Positions 61,557-64,000 of a stretch of DNA of 64,000 bases are shown one piece after another (within the stretch, counting starts at the first letter, position 1; each line of letters begins with the position of its first letter). The notes beneath the pieces are model-generated. The model had not been told where the DNA came from. It saw only the letters and a program-made list of their open reading frames with translations, and searched no databases. Source of the DNA: Hemibagrus wyckioides. Its lineage: Eukaryota > Chordata > Actinopteri > Siluriformes > Bagridae. The stretch spans positions 9,783,401 to 9,847,400 of the forward strand of contig NC_080716.1 of the NCBI RefSeq assembly GCF_019097595.1. Direction: 5' to 3'. The position numbers and the translations under genes are program-made.

Positions 61557-63099
61557 AGCAATGGATAAATCAATCACCTGAACTGAATCCAACTGAGCAT
61601 ACATTCTATTTGCTGAAGGAAAAACTAAAGGCAAACCTCCCCAACAACAAATAAGAAAAGAAGGCAGCTGCAGTGAAGGCCTAGTAGCAACACAAAGGAA
61701 GAAATCTAGTGTCTTGTAATGTCTGTGTCCACTGACCATAGAGTGCTATTCCTTTTACCTGAATTGGATGAAAATACTCTGCAACTTTGTCCTTTGAACA
61801 CATTTATTGTTTAATTTAATTGAAATTGTTCATTATAGCAAGTTATATACAATATAATAATCCCAAAGAAAGACACTTTTATAATAGATTATATCATCTG
61901 CATATCTTTATTATGCTACATTACCCAGATTACCAATCACTCTGGTGCTTGATCTTCTTGTTTGCTTTATTTTATTTAAAGCATTTAAAAATTAAAAGGA
62001 CCCACTGCAGTGTTTTTGTCATCTGTTGACTTGACCTGCTGTGTTTAGTGAGCTTACACTATAAGATATATAATATGTTCCAAGCTGTGTGACCTCTTAC
62101 CAATATAAAAGTGTTTCAATTAAATGAAAACCTGTTAGATTTTATGACAGTATGTTAAGTCTGTAATTGTGGGTGTACTTTAGTGTAATGTATGCTACTG
62201 CTTCCTCACCTTTAACCAAATTGCTCAAAAAAAAAGAGGGCATGTGGAGAGATCGTGCTGGAAGTTGTACAGGAAGGAAATAAAACGAGAACTAAAACCT
62301 TTTGACTTGCAAGGTTGCAAAACTCTGTCCACATGGGCATAGTTGTGAAATGTAACCATTTGTATATATATATATATGAATGAACATTGTATATATATAA
62401 ATATATATAAAAGGCTAGCAGAATTTGTGCAAAAGGTGCATACTTCAGTTCAAGGAAGACTATGCAGCAAAAAAAAAAGTTTGTCGAAAGCATTAAAACC
62501 ATGCAGATAAATCAATCACAAGAGAAATGGCCCCCATCCTCCCAGTGGAGAAAAAAGAGCCAAAAAAACAGGAAAAGCACGCGAGAGTAGTAAAGTCAAG
62601 GTACTTCCCAGAAAGTATGGAATTGTTAAAAGAAGGGTAGTAAAATAAGTGTGAAGAGTGGAAGAGGTTAAATTACATAAGAACACAGTATATCTCATAT
62701 TTGTAGTGAAAAATATTTTGATCATTTGTTATCATTTATGAGACTGGGCATCTTTTTACAGGAATTTGTTTATCTGACATTAAAAACACAACACACCACA
62801 GCACTCTATCATAAATTATATCAACGTTCTTTAAAAAAATCTGGGTTACACATTAGATTGCAGTATAGAAAATATTCATAACACAAATTCTGTGGTCAGA
62901 CGTGGCAACAGCAGCCTATGTTTGCACTGTAGGGAGTACTTCTAGATACAGCATTTTTTGATTTGTTTTAATTAATTAATTAATCTATTAAAGACATGAT
63001 AAATAGCCAGTATTAGGCCTTAGATGAATTTTGTGTCAAATTCAAATCAGATATTTCGAACATTCAAGTAGGATAAAGTGAATAATAAGTTCTGCAATT

Positions 63100-63420
63100 T
63101 AACTCAATTGTATAGCACTTTTAACAGTAGCCATTGTTGCAAAAACACTTTTTACAAGAATAGAAAAATAGGTAATAAATTATTTTTCATTTTCATTTCA
63201 TTGTCTGTACCGCTTATCTGATCTATACTCGGGTCACGGGGAGCCTGTGCCTATCTCAGGAGTCATCAGGCATCAAGGCAGGATACACCCTGGACGGAGT
63301 GGTAATAAATAATACATTTTTATTTATAGTTATCCCTAAAGAGCAGGCCAGAGGCAATGGTTGTAAAGAAAACATTCTTTGAGATGAAATGGGGAAGAAA
63401 CCTTGAGATGAACAAGACTC
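63100..63420 (-). repeat. Interspersed repeat with a second repeat inserted
   Basis: The outer copy matches the 15540-15790 family in reverse (ACTCAATTGTATAGCACTTT at the left, GAAGAAACCTTGAGATGAAC at the right). The insertion at about 63185-63302 carries TCATTTCATTGTCTGTACCG, CGGGTCACGGGGAGCCTGTG and GGCAGGATACACCCTGGACG, another common fish repeat. GGTAATAAAT occurs on both sides (about 63171 and 63301), consistent with a target duplication. Confidence 0.7.
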
Positions 63421-64000
63421 AACCCGGATAGTACATGGATAAATCATTTCCTTTCTATATCTGTTTATACGTGCAATTTTGTAATCAGGAGCTTTTGAGA
63501 AACTAAGTAGGAGGATCAGTGTAGATGTTGTAATTACTATAGTTTTAAAGTGACTGCCAAAGATGTCAGATGTTCAAGTTTCCAAGAAGTACTATCCAAA
63601 GCAGTCACATACATGTATACCTTCACATGGGGTTGTCCTCCTCAGCAGCAGTGAACAGCCAGCAGTATTATATTGGAAAAATGAAAGCTTTCAGAGTACA
63701 ATTTGGATTATTCAGCAGTTTATAAAACGCACATTATGGGCAGCTGGGCACTAACTAATGTGCGTCACTAATAAAAATAGTGATAATTAAATGTATTGAC
63801 ATAACTTTTGCAATAATTTTTTTTAAATAATATATCTTTTCCCAACACTACACTTCCTCAAAATGAGTGAATCATGGGTTGACCATGGATGTCTAGGTTA
63901 ATAGTTAAATGTATTTGTACATCACAAATCATTACAGTGTAATATTTTCCACTGATGTGAGCAAGTTCATTTATATGGCCTCATTTGAGCAATATAAGTG

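Larger units (their letters stand above)
60494..63999. other. Intergenic or distal sequence without recognisable genes
   Basis: No exon-like conserved coding segment was seen on either strand. The sequence is AT-rich, with a SINE at 61425-61556, a TA tract at about 62361-62411 and a nested repeat pair at 63100-63420. Open frames here are short and lack recognisable motifs. Confidence 0.6.

Noticed and set aside
61512..61739. 75-codon minus-strand frame in the distal region
   Set aside because: It overlaps the SINE tail and has no recognisable domain.

Overview
This window looks like teleost fish genomic DNA. A catfish-like (siluriform) source is a guess from the repeat families, not a demonstrated identity. 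The evidence for a fish genome is vertebrate split genes with GT-AG introns, very many Tc1-like elements, APE-type LINE fragments, tRNA-derived SINEs, and abundant AT-rich and simple repeats. I rebuilt three genes exon by exon; coding phase is consistent across every junction.

Layout. (1) 1684-16525, plus strand: the 3' part of myrip, a Rab27/myosin linker, in 15 exons coding 1154 residues. The start codon lies upstream of the window. (2) 17438-27627, minus strand: complete plxdc2, a plexin-domain transmembrane receptor of 14 coding exons and 563 residues. Its C-terminus carries an in-frame 27-bp tandem repeat. (3) 28822-57169, minus strand: complete malrd1-like gene (Diet1 family) of 52 coding exons and 2390 residues. 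It encodes a signal peptide, a sushi-like start, 13 MAM modules, 2 LDL-receptor class A modules, one transmembrane helix and a short tail. (4) 57170-63999: no host gene recognised. It holds a 5'-truncated non-LTR retrotransposon, SINE copies and low-complexity DNA.

From my knowledge of human chromosome 10p12, MALRD1 lies just upstream of PLXDC2 in the same orientation. The same order is seen here, compressed to about 1.2 kb between the malrd1 stop and the plxdc2 start. plxdc2 and myrip converge, with stops about 0.9 kb apart. The three genes do not form one pathway: myrip acts in granule and melanosome transport, plxdc2 is a cell-surface receptor, and malrd1 in mammals acts in enterocytes on FGF15/19 output and bile acids.

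Mobile DNA fills the introns. The freshest copy is a 1233-bp Tc1-like transposon (46763-47995) with an open 338-codon transposase, near-identical terminal inverted repeats and TA target duplications. Other notable items are a LINE inserted inside an older Tc1 copy in myrip and a SINE pair forming two 137-bp inverted arms. I found no prokaryotic features, CRISPR arrays or obviously new defence-type system. The most unusual items are the MAM-dominated malrd1 architecture, the plxdc2 tail repeat and the greatly enlarged acidic exon of myrip.
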